Shown here: one piece after another, positions 7,630 to 17,317 of the stretch
Layout: every line of letters begins with the position of its first letter
How positions within the stretch are numbered: the first letter of the stretch is position 1
DNA from: Bacilli bacterium
Lineage (GTDB): Bacteria > Bacillota_I > Bacilli_A > ML615J-28 > CAG-313
Reading direction: 5' to 3'
Assembly (NCBI GenBank): GCA_017937305.1
Contig: JAGBDV010000024.1
Span: 1 to 53,098, forward strand
Length of the DNA stretch: 53,098 nucleotides
Program-made: the position numbers and the translations under genes
The notes under the pieces: model-generated
Told to the model about the DNA's origin: nothing
Database searches by the model: none
Seen by the model: the letters and a program-made list of their open reading frames with translations, nothing else

Positions 7630-8908
7630 TTTGATAATTTAATAATAAAGGTCTTATTTCACTAATTAAATATAAACTACCAATAAACAGTGTAAATTCA
7701 CTTCTATTATTAAAACAATAATCAATTACTTGATTCATGTCTTGAATAATTTTTTTATTTAAACTATTAGATAGTTCATATAATTCATTTGATGTAGCAC
7801 TTCTTTTATATGTATATTTAGTAAAAACTAACTCATTAAAAGAATTATCTAGTAATTCTATCATTGATTTTTTATCTTTATCAGAAGATATTGATATTAC
7901 TACACGCTTATTATTAAAAGATAAAGTATCAACAAATTCACATACACGTTTAATACAATCGATATTATGTCCACCATCAATATAAATTAACGGATCATTT
8001 GATACACATTCAAGTCTACCAGGCCAAGTTGTAGAAATAAGCCCTTCATATAATAATTCGCAAGAAACCTTTAAATTGCTTTTTTTATTTAAATAATTTA
8101 CAACTTCTATTGCAAGAACACTATTCTCAATTTGATGAACCCCAGGAAGTTTAATTACTAAATTTTCAAAATCTTTATATGAGAATTCGGATGAATCTAA
8201 ACCTATATTTTTAATTTTCAACCTCTTAAAATCGACTTTTATAAAATCTGATTGAAACAATTTACATTTAGTAATCATTTGATTAATTAATGCCTCTTCT
8301 TTAACAGCAGTAAATAAAGGAACTTCATTTTTTACAATACCTAGTTTTTCATTTAAAATAAGTTCTTTAGTATTACCTAATTGTTCAAGATGATCAAATC
8401 CTACACTTGTAATTACTGAAGCAATTGGCGTAATAACATTTGTTGCATCAAGTCTTCCTCCGATTCCAACTTCAATTATTGCAATATCAACCTTTAAATC
8501 AGCAAAATATAAAAATGCAAGTAATGTGATAAATTCAAAAAAGCCAGGTAGTTCATGTCCAGTTTGTTCAATTAAATCATATTTTGAAAGAATTAAATTG
8601 CCATATTTTAATAAATCTTCATCTGAAATATATTCATTATTGTAAGATATTCTTTCATTAAACTTAATCACATATGGAGATGTAAATGTAGCTACATTAT
8701 ATCCATTTTTTAAATAAATATTTTTTAAATATGATACAGTACTTCCTTTTCCATTAGTACCAGTAACATGAATTGATTTAAATTTTTCTTCAGGATGATC
8801 AAATAGTGAAACAAAATAATACATATTTTCTAAAGAAACTTTTTTAGAAAATCTTTTTCTTGTTTCTACAAATTCGATAAATGAATTTATATCATTAAAG
8901 AATATCAT
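7619..8908 (-). CDS. folC: Folylpolyglutamate synthase / dihydrofolate synthase
   Basis: A 429-residue Mur-ligase-family enzyme adding glutamate to folates (and possibly to dihydropteroate). The P-loop VTGTNGKGST (residues 48-57) and the FolC signature IIEVGIGGRLDATNV are intact, as are the C-terminal domain pieces PGRLECVS and YIDGGHN. Start at the ATG at 8908, two bases after the end of valS, matches Bacillus valS-folC order and implies cotranscription under the valine T-box. Whether it has both activities cannot be told from the sequence. Confidence 0.94.
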   Translation of the reverse strand: MIFFNDINSFIEFVETRKRFSKKVSLENMYYFVSLFDHPEEKFKSIHVTGTNGKGSTVSYLKNIYLKNGYNVATFTSPYVIKFNERISYNNEYISDEDLLKYGNLILSKYDLIEQTGHELPGFFEFITLLAFLYFADLKVDIAIIEVGIGGRLDATNVITPIASVITSVGFDHLEQLGNTKELILNEKLGIVKNEVPLFTAVKEEALINQMITKCKLFQSDFIKVDFKRLKIKNIGLDSSEFSYKDFENLVIKLPGVHQIENSVLAIEVVNYLNKKSNLKVSCELLYEGLISTTWPGRLECVSNDPLIYIDGGHNIDCIKRVCEFVDTLSFNNKRVVISISSDKDKKSMIELLDNSFNELVFTKYTYKRSATSNELYELSNSLNKKIIQDMNQVIDYCFNNRSEFTLFIGSLYLISEIRPLLLNYQKKN

Positions 8909-8910
8909 TA

Positions 8911-11541
8911 TTATTTACCAACGTATTTATTAAGAGTTGTTTCAACTTCAGAAAGTTGTAATTTATAATCTTCTAATTTTTTACGTTCAGCTTCTACTTT
9001 TTGGGTTGGAGCCTTTTCTACAAATCTTGGATTTGATAGCATTCCTTCACAACGAGCAATTTCAGAAATAAGTTTTTCTTTTTGAATCTTTAATTTTTCA
9101 ATTTCTTCTTCCATATTAACTAACTCTTTTAAAGGAACGATTACAGTACAGTCGCTTAATACACTAACTACTGCATCATCTTTTTTAGATTCAGCATCAA
9201 GTAGTACTTCTAAAGTTTCAAAATTTAAAAATTTTGCAAGATATTCATCATATGTTTTAGTAAATAATTCTAATCCTAAAGATTTAGTATCTTCTAAAAT
9301 AATATTAATTTTCTTGCTGTTACCAACATTCTTTTCAGCACGAATATTACGAACAGTTGTAATAATATTAAATAAACGATTAATTTCATCCACATTAAAT
9401 GGTTTTAATGCGTTATTAGCAATTGGCCAATCACTTACCATAATTGAACCTTCATAGAAATGTTGATAAATTTCCTCTGTTACAAATGGCATAAATGGAT
9501 GAAGTAATTTAATAATAGTAGTTAAAACTTGTTTTAAAATAGCACAAGTATTTTGTTTTTGATCGGTTGTACCTGTTGCAAAAGTAACTTTAGTAAGTTC
9601 TAGATACCATGATGCAAAATCATTCCAAGTAAAGTTATAAATAAGTCTAGCTACTTCACCTAGTTCATAATCTTCATATCTTGCATCAACACCTTCTATT
9701 AAAGTTTTTTCTGCATTTAAAATCCATTCATCAATTTTAGTAAGATTATTATAATCAATGATTCTTCCATCATAGTCAACTTTTTCAAAATTCATTTGAA
9801 TAAATCTAGAAACATTCCAAATTTTATTAATATAGTTCCAAGATGATGCCATCTTTTCACTTGAGAAAGTTAAATCTTGACCAGGTGTAGCATTTGTAGT
9901 TAAGAAATAACGCATTGCATCACAACCATATTGATCAATTAAGTCAAAAGGATCAATACCATTACCTAGTGATTTTGACATTTTACGACCTTGTTCATCT
10001 CGAATCAATCCATGAATAAAACATTTCTTAAATGGTCTTTTACCAGTGAAATGACGCCCTTGAAGAGCCATTCTAGATACCCAGAATGTAATAATATCAT
10101 AACCAGTAACTAAACAGTCAGTCGGATAGTAGCGATCTAAATCAGGTGTTTTTTCAGGCCATCCAAGTGTTGAAAAAGGCCATAGAGCACTTGAGAACCA
10201 AGTATCAAGTACATCTTCATCTTGAATCCATCCATCACCTTCAGGTGCAGTTTCACCTACATAAATTTCATCGCCTTTATACCATGCAGGAATACGGTGT
10301 CCCCACCAAAGTTGACGAGAAACACACCAGTCTTGAACTTCTTCACAGTCAAACCATTGAACTAGTGTTTTATTAAAACGACTAGGAACAAACTCAATTG
10401 CTTCATCGCTTGCTTGCATCTTAACAACATCTTCTGCTAGAGGTTTCATTTTAATAAACCATTGTTTTGAAAGTCTAGGTTCTACTACAACACCAGTACG
10501 TTCAGAGTGCCCTACAGAGTGAATCATTTTTTCAACGCATGGGCAAAGTCCTTTTTCAGTTAAATCCTTAACTACTGCTTTACGACATTCAAAACGGTCC
10601 ATTCCTTCATATTTTCCAGCAAGGTGGTTCATTGTACCATCTTCATTCATACAAATGATTCTTTCTAGATTATGACGGTTTCCTACTTCAAAGTCATTTG
10701 GATCATGTGCTGGAGTAACTTTAACAACACCAGTACCAAAGCCAATTTCTACATATTCATCACTAATAACAGTAATTTTACGATCAGTTCCTGGAATATA
10801 AACTTCTTTACCAATAGCATCTTTATATCTTTCATCATTAGGATGAACCATTAATGCACTATCACCAAACATAGTTTCTGGACGTGTAGTTGCAATTTCT
10901 AGTCCGCCACTTCCATCTACAAATGGATAAATAAAGTGGTAGAATGCTCCTTCAATATCTTTATATTCTACTTCAACGTTAGATAAAGCAGTTTTAGCTT
11001 GTACATCCCAGTTGATAATTTTTTCACCGCGATATAAAAGACCTTCATTATATAAAGATACAAATACAGTATTAACTGCTTTATGAAGCCCTTCATCTAA
11101 AGTAAATCGTTCTTTAGAATAATCAAGTGAAAGACCAAGAGCAGCCCATTGTGATCTAATATATGTAGCATATTCATGTTTCCAATCCCATGCAACTTCT
11201 AAGAATTTTTCACGACCTAAATCATAACGACTTATACCTTGACTCTTTAATTTTGCATCAATCTTTGCTTGAGTTGCAATACCAGCATGGTCCATACCAG
11301 GAAGCCATAATGCATCGTAACCTTGCATTCTTTTTCTTCTAATTAAAATATCTTGAAGAGTAGTATCCCATGCATGACCTAAATGTAATTTACCAGTTAC
11401 ATTTGGAGGTGGAATAACAATTGTATAAGGAATTTTTGTGTTGTCACCACTAGTGAAATATCCTTCTTTTAACCATTCATCATATTTGCCCGCTTCTACT
11501 AATTTAAAATCGTATTTTGGAGCCATAAGTTCTTTTTTCAT
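8911..11541 (-). CDS. valS: Valyl-tRNA synthetase
   Basis: An 876-residue class I synthetase charging tRNA-Val. The HIGH motif appears as HLGH (53-56) after PPPNVTGK, and KMSKS lies at 520-524. The editing (CP1) domain is present (TTRPETMFGD), and the C-terminus ends in the coiled-coil arm (EEEIEKLKIQKEKL... RFVEKAP) typical of ValRS. Full length for the family. Transcription is controlled by the upstream valine-specifier T-box leader (11571-11803). The ribosome site AAAGGA is about 11 bases from the ATG. folC follows after two bases. Confidence 0.98.
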   Translation of the reverse strand: MKKELMAPKYDFKLVEAGKYDEWLKEGYFTSGDNTKIPYTIVIPPPNVTGKLHLGHAWDTTLQDILIRRKRMQGYDALWLPGMDHAGIATQAKIDAKLKSQGISRYDLGREKFLEVAWDWKHEYATYIRSQWAALGLSLDYSKERFTLDEGLHKAVNTVFVSLYNEGLLYRGEKIINWDVQAKTALSNVEVEYKDIEGAFYHFIYPFVDGSGGLEIATTRPETMFGDSALMVHPNDERYKDAIGKEVYIPGTDRKITVISDEYVEIGFGTGVVKVTPAHDPNDFEVGNRHNLERIICMNEDGTMNHLAGKYEGMDRFECRKAVVKDLTEKGLCPCVEKMIHSVGHSERTGVVVEPRLSKQWFIKMKPLAEDVVKMQASDEAIEFVPSRFNKTLVQWFDCEEVQDWCVSRQLWWGHRIPAWYKGDEIYVGETAPEGDGWIQDEDVLDTWFSSALWPFSTLGWPEKTPDLDRYYPTDCLVTGYDIITFWVSRMALQGRHFTGKRPFKKCFIHGLIRDEQGRKMSKSLGNGIDPFDLIDQYGCDAMRYFLTTNATPGQDLTFSSEKMASSWNYINKIWNVSRFIQMNFEKVDYDGRIIDYNNLTKIDEWILNAEKTLIEGVDARYEDYELGEVARLIYNFTWNDFASWYLELTKVTFATGTTDQKQNTCAILKQVLTTIIKLLHPFMPFVTEEIYQHFYEGSIMVSDWPIANNALKPFNVDEINRLFNIITTVRNIRAEKNVGNSKKINIILEDTKSLGLELFTKTYDEYLAKFLNFETLEVLLDAESKKDDAVVSVLSDCTVIVPLKELVNMEEEIEKLKIQKEKLISEIARCEGMLSNPRFVEKAPTQKVEAERKKLEDYKLQLSEVETTLNKYVGK

Positions 11542-11570
11542 AGTTTCTTTTTCCTTTCTTTTTAGGCAAA

Positions 11571-11803
11571 TAAAAAATTCGCCCTTAATTGTTTTAAGGA
11601 CGAATCAATATTCGTGGTACCACCTTAATTTAGAAGATTAATTAAAAATATCTTCCCTCATTATCTGTTAACGCCAGCTACGTTTATCAGTACTATTATT
11701 TCCCAATAACATCTCCTAGGCTACCTTCAATTAATAACTTGATATTCTTTCACCAACCGAATATTCTCTAATTACTATTATTAATTTACTCTTCCTATTC
11801 ATA
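11571..11803 (-). promoter_or_regulatory. T-box riboswitch (valine) leader of valS
   Basis: The conserved T-box sequence AAGGTGGTACCACG reads on the minus strand at 11626-11613. Downstream lies a terminator whose 12-bp stem (11577-11588 and 11594-11605, one G-U pair) ends in T6. Upstream, stem I contains AGAGA, a GGTTGGTGAAAG distal loop, and GAAG-GTA-GCC, giving the valine codon GTA as specifier (11724-11722). Uncharged tRNA-Val pairing at both sites should favour the antiterminator and allow valS-folC transcription. The gene downstream confirms the specificity. Confidence 0.92.
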
Positions 11804-11809
11804 GACTTT

Positions 11810-11838
11810 ATTATAAATACGCAATTATTATATCAAAA
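11810..11838 (-). promoter_or_regulatory. Probable promoter of the valS T-box transcript
   Basis: Minus-strand TATAAT at 11810-11815. A TTTTGA at 11833-11838 gives a 17-bp spacer; TTGATA at 11831-11836 would give 15. Transcription would begin near 11803, just before stem I of the T-box. Confidence 0.6.
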
Positions 11839-11863
11839 ATTAAACTTAATTTAAAGAATTTTG

Positions 11864-13600
11864 CTAATAAAGTTCATTTTTAATAATATAATCATATACT
11901 TCTTCACAAACAATCTCTTTATTAATTTCATTTCTAAATTCTGTTGAAGAAACATCAGAAACCTCAAAATCAACAATTTCAAACTTTTCTAAAGATTTAT
12001 TTAAATATTCATTATTATTTAATAAACTTCTTACATCATCATTACCTCTATTAAAAACAATGAAATTATTTTCTCTTAATAGTTCATCAAAATGTTTCCA
12101 TAAATGGAGTTTATCAATACAATCAGATCCTAAAACAAAAGTAGGGTGATTAAGTAATCTTAAAGTATGATAAGTTCCTTTAAAATCATTTTGATTCTCA
12201 AGGTCTAAAATCTTAACATTATTAAATTCTTTAGTGATTATTTCTAACATCTTTACACGATGTTTAAATGAGTCCAAAACTTTACCTGCAAATGAATAAT
12301 TATCACCATTAGGTAAAATTAATACTTCATCATAATTTAAAGATAAATATTTAATTATTTCATAGTGTGCAATTGTAGGAGGATTAAAAGATCCACCAAA
12401 TAAAACAGTTCTTTTTTCTTTTTCTAATATTTTAGAAACTGCAAGTCTTGCAGTAAGATTAGCATTAGCAAAATTACTAGCCCCAGAATAGGCATCACCA
12501 ATTACAAAAACATTATTATTTTCTAGTTCTGATACATAACCTTTTTCATTAATTAATGATGGGTAATTTTCCCTTATAAATTTAAGGTCAGAATTAGCTC
12601 CTATTGCTTCAATAATAATATCACATTCAATAAGAACTTCTTCATCAGTTTCTTTAAAATTAAGACGTTTCCCACCATCATCTACTAACATAGTTTTAAC
12701 AAACTTTATTTGTTTTTTCTTTCCAATTGTTTTTATATCTTTTGGAGCAAGTAATTCAAGAATATTTATGCCTTCTTCTTTTGCGAGTTTAATTTCATTT
12801 AATGCAGCTGGAGAATTTTTAATATCCCTTCTGTAAGCGATTGAAACATTATTACCAAGACGTTTAACCACTCGAGCGACGTCATAAGCGGTATTCCCAC
12901 CACCTAAAACAATACAATCTAAATCATGAAAATTTATTTTATTCTTTTTAGCAAGTTCTAAAATTTCAAGTGCATCATAAGTATCACTATTATTATATAA
13001 TCTTTTTGCAATACTTGCACCTGTTGCAACAATTATATAATCAAATTTAGATAAAGAATCTATATTTTCTAATTCAGTATTTAAATGTAAATCAAGACCT
13101 AAAGCCATTATTCTATTAACCCATTTATTAAAATAAGTCATATCATATCTAAATGAAGGCATATATTTATGAAGCACACCACCAAGTGATGCTTCTTTTT
13201 CATATAGTGAAACATTAAATCCTTTTTCTAATAGTAGTTCAGCACTAACCATTCCTGCTACTCCACCACCAATAATTAAAACTGATTTATCTCTTGTTTT
13301 CATTTTATTAATTGGTTTTTCAAGACGTCTAATCCCTAATTCATAGCATACATTACAAGTTAATACTGGATATTTTTTATTATTACATCCTCCTAAGCAA
13401 CCTCTATTATGATCACATAAGATACCTGTAATAAAACCAATACTATTATAATTATATTCAAGTTCAACAGCTTTTTCTATCTTATTTTGTTTAATTAAAT
13501 TTATTAATTCTTTTAAATCTGTATTTACGTAGCAAGAATTATTGCATCCAGGCTTTTTACAATTTAAACAATTATTAATATTACATAATACTTTTTCCAT
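11864..13600 (-). CDS. Fusion: GltD-like FAD/NAD(P) oxidoreductase + NadD
   Basis: A 578-residue two-part protein. Residues 1-95 form a helical double [4Fe-4S] domain like that of GltD and dihydropyrimidine dehydrogenase (C11xxC14xxxxC19xxxC23, then C62, C68, C72). Residues 105-390 are a two-dinucleotide-binding oxidoreductase with FAD loop GGGVAG (111-116), NAD(P)H loop GGGNTA (233-238) and the FAD tail VFVIGDAYSGASN. Residues about 398-578 are a complete NadD domain (nicotinate-nucleotide adenylyltransferase): GGSFNPPTIAH and VSSTEFR. The linker (LEKEKRT) holds no start codon with a ribosome site, so this looks like a true fusion. NadD makes deamido-NAD; the oxidoreductase substrate is unknown, and no gltA-type large subunit is nearby. 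A minus-strand TATACT preceded by TG (13631-13636) suggests its own promoter. Confidence 0.85.
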   Translation of the reverse strand: MEKVLCNINNCLNCKKPGCNNSCYVNTDLKELINLIKQNKIEKAVELEYNYNSIGFITGILCDHNRGCLGGCNNKKYPVLTCNVCYELGIRRLEKPINKMKTRDKSVLIIGGGVAGMVSAELLLEKGFNVSLYEKEASLGGVLHKYMPSFRYDMTYFNKWVNRIMALGLDLHLNTELENIDSLSKFDYIIVATGASIAKRLYNNSDTYDALEILELAKKNKINFHDLDCIVLGGGNTAYDVARVVKRLGNNVSIAYRRDIKNSPAALNEIKLAKEEGINILELLAPKDIKTIGKKKQIKFVKTMLVDDGGKRLNFKETDEEVLIECDIIIEAIGANSDLKFIRENYPSLINEKGYVSELENNNVFVIGDAYSGASNFANANLTARLAVSKILEKEKRTVLFGGSFNPPTIAHYEIIKYLSLNYDEVLILPNGDNYSFAGKVLDSFKHRVKMLEIITKEFNNVKILDLENQNDFKGTYHTLRLLNHPTFVLGSDCIDKLHLWKHFDELLRENNFIVFNRGNDDVRSLLNNNEYLNKSLEKFEIVDFEVSDVSSTEFRNEINKEIVCEEVYDYIIKNELY

Positions 13601-13654
13601 AATGACACCTATAATTATTTTATTGCTTTTAGTATACCATAAAATTTAATAAAT

Positions 13655-14920
13655 TTAATTTTTTAACTTATTAATTATTAATTTTTTAAAAGTTTCTCCT
13701 CTTTCTTCATACGAAGAAAACTGATCAAAACTTTGAGCAGCAGGTGAAAATAAAATTACTAACTTCTTTTTAATATCTAAATTTTCTATTACATCTTTTA
13801 AAGAGTTAAATATTTTACATTTAATTAGTTTATTAATTAGTTCTTTGTTCTCTCCATAACAATAAACCTTATAATTATCTAAAGCCTTTATAATATTTAC
13901 ATTTTGAATAATTTCATCATAATCAATTTTACCACCCATTATTACTATTATTTCATAATCTTTATAATTTTTCAGACAATACTTAATACCCTCATTTAAG
14001 GCGTTAAAGCTCGTAGATTTTGAATCATTAATAACAATTAAATCATTTTTATTTATAACTTCTTCCATTCTATTAGGAAGATTTTTAAAGTCCAATATTA
14101 TTTCTTTATAATTATTAATCTCTAATAAACTTAAAAGAATAAATAAACTTAAGAAATTTTCTTTATTATAATCATATTTAAAAAATTCTATATTAGAAAC
14201 ATCTAACTTTTTATCTTTAAAAATTAACAAATTATCTTCATTTATTGCATCAGATTTTCCAGAGTTTGAAAAGGTAAAAATCTTAAAAAGAACATTTTGT
14301 CTTCTTACATAACGAGATAACACCTCATTAATTATTAAAGTATCACTAGAATCCATATTTTTTAAAGGATTTAATTTAGAAGCTAAATAATTATTAAAAC
14401 TATGATGATGATTTAAATGGTGATTAAATATATTTAATATAATAAAATATTTAGGTTTAAATTTATCAATATATTCTAATTGATAACTTGACAATTCTAC
14501 AATTAAAAAATCAAGTTGTACATTAATAAATTTAAAAATAGGAATGCCAATATTACCACAAACATAAACTTTATATTTTTCTTTCATAATATTATATAAC
14601 AAATTACAAGTAGTTGTTTTACCACAACTTCCTGTTATACCAATATAATTTATGTCAGATCGCAATAAATAAAATAGTTCAATATCATTAATTACTTTTA
14701 TTTTTAATCTTTTGCACTGCAATAAAAAGATTGTGTCATTAGGTATTCCAGGTGATTTTATTACGATAAAACCATCATCTAAATAACTTAATTCATTATC
14801 ATCAGTTTTTAAATAATAATCAACTTCATTTTGAATAAAAAACTCTTCAACACTCTTATTACTTATTCCTTCTTTATATAAAATAAATTTTTTACTTAAA
14901 AGAACATTATTCCAAGCCAT
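13655..14920 (-). CDS. murD: UDP-MurNAc-L-alanine:D-glutamate ligase
   Basis: A 421-residue Mur ligase, slightly short for MurD. The N-terminal UDP-binding domain is diverged (ILYKEGISNKSV where family members have a glycine-rich loop) but is followed by VIKSPGIP, a MurD hallmark. The ATP site is GITGSCGKTTT, and the C-terminal MurD motif INDSKSTSFNA is present. It adds D-glutamate in cytosolic peptidoglycan precursor synthesis. It overlaps the end of mraY by 25 bases and has no strong ribosome site, suggesting translational coupling. Gene order murE-mraY-murD matches the Bacillus dcw cluster, but spoVE/ftsW and murG do not follow. Confidence 0.92.
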   Translation of the reverse strand: MAWNNVLLSKKFILYKEGISNKSVEEFFIQNEVDYYLKTDDNELSYLDDGFIVIKSPGIPNDTIFLLQCKRLKIKVINDIELFYLLRSDINYIGITGSCGKTTTCNLLYNIMKEKYKVYVCGNIGIPIFKFINVQLDFLIVELSSYQLEYIDKFKPKYFIILNIFNHHLNHHHSFNNYLASKLNPLKNMDSSDTLIINEVLSRYVRRQNVLFKIFTFSNSGKSDAINEDNLLIFKDKKLDVSNIEFFKYDYNKENFLSLFILLSLLEINNYKEIILDFKNLPNRMEEVINKNDLIVINDSKSTSFNALNEGIKYCLKNYKDYEIIVIMGGKIDYDEIIQNVNIIKALDNYKVYCYGENKELINKLIKCKIFNSLKDVIENLDIKKKLVILFSPAAQSFDQFSSYEERGETFKKLIINKLKN

Positions 14921-15885
14921 ACGCCAATTACAGTCATTATTAATTGTAACACCCCAAATGCAATATCAATTTCGATTTCTTTAAAGCCAGAAAGTTCTAA
15001 ATGATGATGAATAGGAGTCATTTTAAATAATCTATCCCCTTTTGTTTTCTTAAAAAACCATACTTGTAAAATAACGGTAATAACTTCTAAGAAATATACA
15101 AAACCAATAAAGATTAATAAAATCTCAACGTGTAAAATTATGCTCATCATGACAAGTCCTGCTCCAAGCAGTAACGAGCCAATATTTCCCATAAAAACTT
15201 TTGCAGGTGGTAAGTTGAAAACTAAGAAAGCTATTAAAGGAATAATTATGCTAAAACTTAAAATTACTACACTTACTTCTCCTTTATAAATACCTAATAT
15301 ACCAAAACCTAAATATGAAATAATTGAACATAATCCTAAAAGACCATCAATGCCATCTGTTAAGTTAGTTGCATTGGTGACGCCTACTAATAAAAACATT
15401 ATAAAAATACCAAATAAAAACTTTAGATCAATAAATATTCCAAAGAAATTTAAACTATTAGATTTATAAATTGATAAATAAATAAAATATACAATTATCG
15501 AAACTAAAAGCTGTAATAAAAACTTTAAACTTGGCTTTATGCCATCATTGTTATGCTTAAAGATAATTAAATAATCATCTATAAAGCCAATTACAGCATA
15601 AAGAATAATAGGAATTATTAATAGTAAACTTTCTGCTATATTAATATGATAAATATTTTTAAACTCAATTATTAATAAACTATAAAAAATTAAAATACAT
15701 ATTAATAAAATAATTCCTCCCATTGTAGGAGTTCCACTTTTTTTAAGGTGTTCTTTTGGCCCAAGGCTTCTTATACTCTGACCATATTTAAGTTTTTTTA
15801 AAAGAGGTAAAAAATATATAAACATTAATGTACTAAAAGCAATAAATAAAATACCATCAAATATTATATAATTATTATAATTCAT
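14896..15885 (-). CDS. mraY: Phospho-MurNAc-pentapeptide translocase
   Basis: A 329-residue polytopic membrane enzyme that transfers phospho-MurNAc-pentapeptide to undecaprenyl phosphate, forming lipid I. Diagnostic motifs: GTPTMGGI, NATNLTDGIDGL (catalytic aspartates), PPAKVFMGNIGSL and the histidine motif MTPIHHHLEL. Length is normal. It starts inside the end of murE (11-base overlap) with a good GAGGTGAT ribosome site five bases upstream of the ATG. It lies between murE and murD in one transcript. Confidence 0.97.
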   Translation of the reverse strand: MNYNNYIIFDGILFIAFSTLMFIYFLPLLKKLKYGQSIRSLGPKEHLKKSGTPTMGGIILLICILIFYSLLIIEFKNIYHINIAESLLLIIPIILYAVIGFIDDYLIIFKHNNDGIKPSLKFLLQLLVSIIVYFIYLSIYKSNSLNFFGIFIDLKFLFGIFIMFLLVGVTNATNLTDGIDGLLGLCSIISYLGFGILGIYKGEVSVVILSFSIIIPLIAFLVFNLPPAKVFMGNIGSLLLGAGLVMMSIILHVEILLIFIGFVYFLEVITVILQVWFFKKTKGDRLFKMTPIHHHLELSGFKEIEIDIAFGVLQLIMTVIGVWLGIMFF

Positions 15886-17236
15886 TTGTAATCACCTCAT
15901 TTACTAATTTTAAATCTTCTTTTCCCATCCCTATTACTGCTAAAATATCTTCTTCATTAAGCATACTTATTCCAAACTTAATTGCATCTTTTCTATTAAC
16001 AACAACAATATAATTACTTTTATTATAATACGTTAACATTTGATTAATAATGTCAATAGTATTTTCACTTCGACTATTATCTTTTGTAAAAATACAAAAG
16101 TCACCGTATTTCTCACATAATTTACCAATTATTGGGCGTTTACTTTTGTCTCTATCCCCACCACACCCTATAATTATATAAAGCTTATTTTTACAATTAT
16201 TTCTTAAATGGATTAATAACCTTTCTACTTCTTTTTCCGTATGTGCAAAATCAATAATTATTTTACTATCTAAATAATTTATAATATTTTGCCTACCTGG
16301 TACTTTAAAATTATTTGTTAATGCAAGTTCTAAGTAATCATTTGAAATATTTAATATTTTTACAATAGCGTTTACAGCACTAATATTTTCCGCATTAAAA
16401 TCACCACTCAGAGATGTTATAAACCATTTATCTTCTAATTTAATACTCATCTTCTCTAAAGAAGGTTCTAAATAGGAAATTTTATAATCACCTTCATTAA
16501 TTCCAAAAGTATATAAATTATTCACAATTTTTTTAATTTCATCTTTATGATCTAAATTATAATTTACTAAAGCAATTGAATCTTTTTTTAGTTGTTTAAA
16601 TAATTTTAATTTTGCATTAAAATATTCGTTCATACTTTTATGATAATCAAGATGATCACAAGAAATATTTAAAAAGACAGCTAAATCAAAAACAATCCCC
16701 TCTAAACGATTATCCATTAACCCTTGACTGCTAACTTCAATTATTATATAATCGTAATCATATTTACTAATTAAATCATAAATAATTTCAATATTTGGAG
16801 TAGTATTTACAGTATCTAAATATTCTTCTTTTTTACTTTGAAATACATAATTACCATTGCTAGAAATTAATAAAAGATTATTATATTTATATTTTAACGT
16901 CTCATATAAAAGAGTTGCAGTAGTGGTTTTACCACAAGTGCCTGTAATCCCTATCACATAACTATTTAAATCTTTATAAAAAAGTTTTAAAGCTTTATAA
17001 TAAAAAGATTTCACATCTTTTACATAAATAGTAATTCCATCAAAATCTATATATTTATCACTTATTATTACTTTAATTCCCTTATTAATTGCATCACTTA
17101 AATACTGATCATTCATATTAATATACAATGTATTTTTATTGCATTTTCTAGAATCACATGTGATATTTAAAATTTCTAAATTAACCCTTTCATTAATTTT
17201 AATATTTAATTTATTTAATAAATCAACTAATTTCAT
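15875..17236 (-). CDS. murE: UDP-MurNAc-tripeptide synthetase
   Basis: A 453-residue Mur ligase adding the third stem-peptide residue. The P-loop is GITGTCGKTTT (residues 96-106), with the family motifs NTTPNIE and SGDFNAENISAVNA. The amino-acid selectivity motif, DNPR in meso-diaminopimelate enzymes, reads DNSR here (386-389); the arginine that contacts DAP is kept, so DAP is the likelier substrate, with lower certainty because of the Pro-to-Ser change. First gene of the murE-mraY-murD run. It is separated from the upstream LRR gene by that gene's terminator. Confidence 0.93.
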   Translation of the reverse strand: MKLVDLLNKLNIKINERVNLEILNITCDSRKCNKNTLYINMNDQYLSDAINKGIKVIISDKYIDFDGITIYVKDVKSFYYKALKLFYKDLNSYVIGITGTCGKTTTATLLYETLKYKYNNLLLISSNGNYVFQSKKEEYLDTVNTTPNIEIIYDLISKYDYDYIIIEVSSQGLMDNRLEGIVFDLAVFLNISCDHLDYHKSMNEYFNAKLKLFKQLKKDSIALVNYNLDHKDEIKKIVNNLYTFGINEGDYKISYLEPSLEKMSIKLEDKWFITSLSGDFNAENISAVNAIVKILNISNDYLELALTNNFKVPGRQNIINYLDSKIIIDFAHTEKEVERLLIHLRNNCKNKLYIIIGCGGDRDKSKRPIIGKLCEKYGDFCIFTKDNSRSENTIDIINQMLTYYNKSNYIVVVNRKDAIKFGISMLNEEDILAVIGMGKEDLKLVNEVITNEL

Positions 17237-17297
17237 TTTTAATACCTCATTTATATTAAAGTCTATGCAAAAAATAATTAATTAATGAATAAAAAAA

Positions 17298-17317
17298 GCT
17301 AGATTTATTAATCTAGC
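17298..17317 (-). terminator. Terminator of the LRR lipoprotein gene
   Basis: An 8-bp stem GCTAGATT/AATCTAGC with a 4-base loop, overlapping the LRR gene stop codon and followed on the minus strand by T7. It isolates the LRR gene from murE. Confidence 0.8.
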
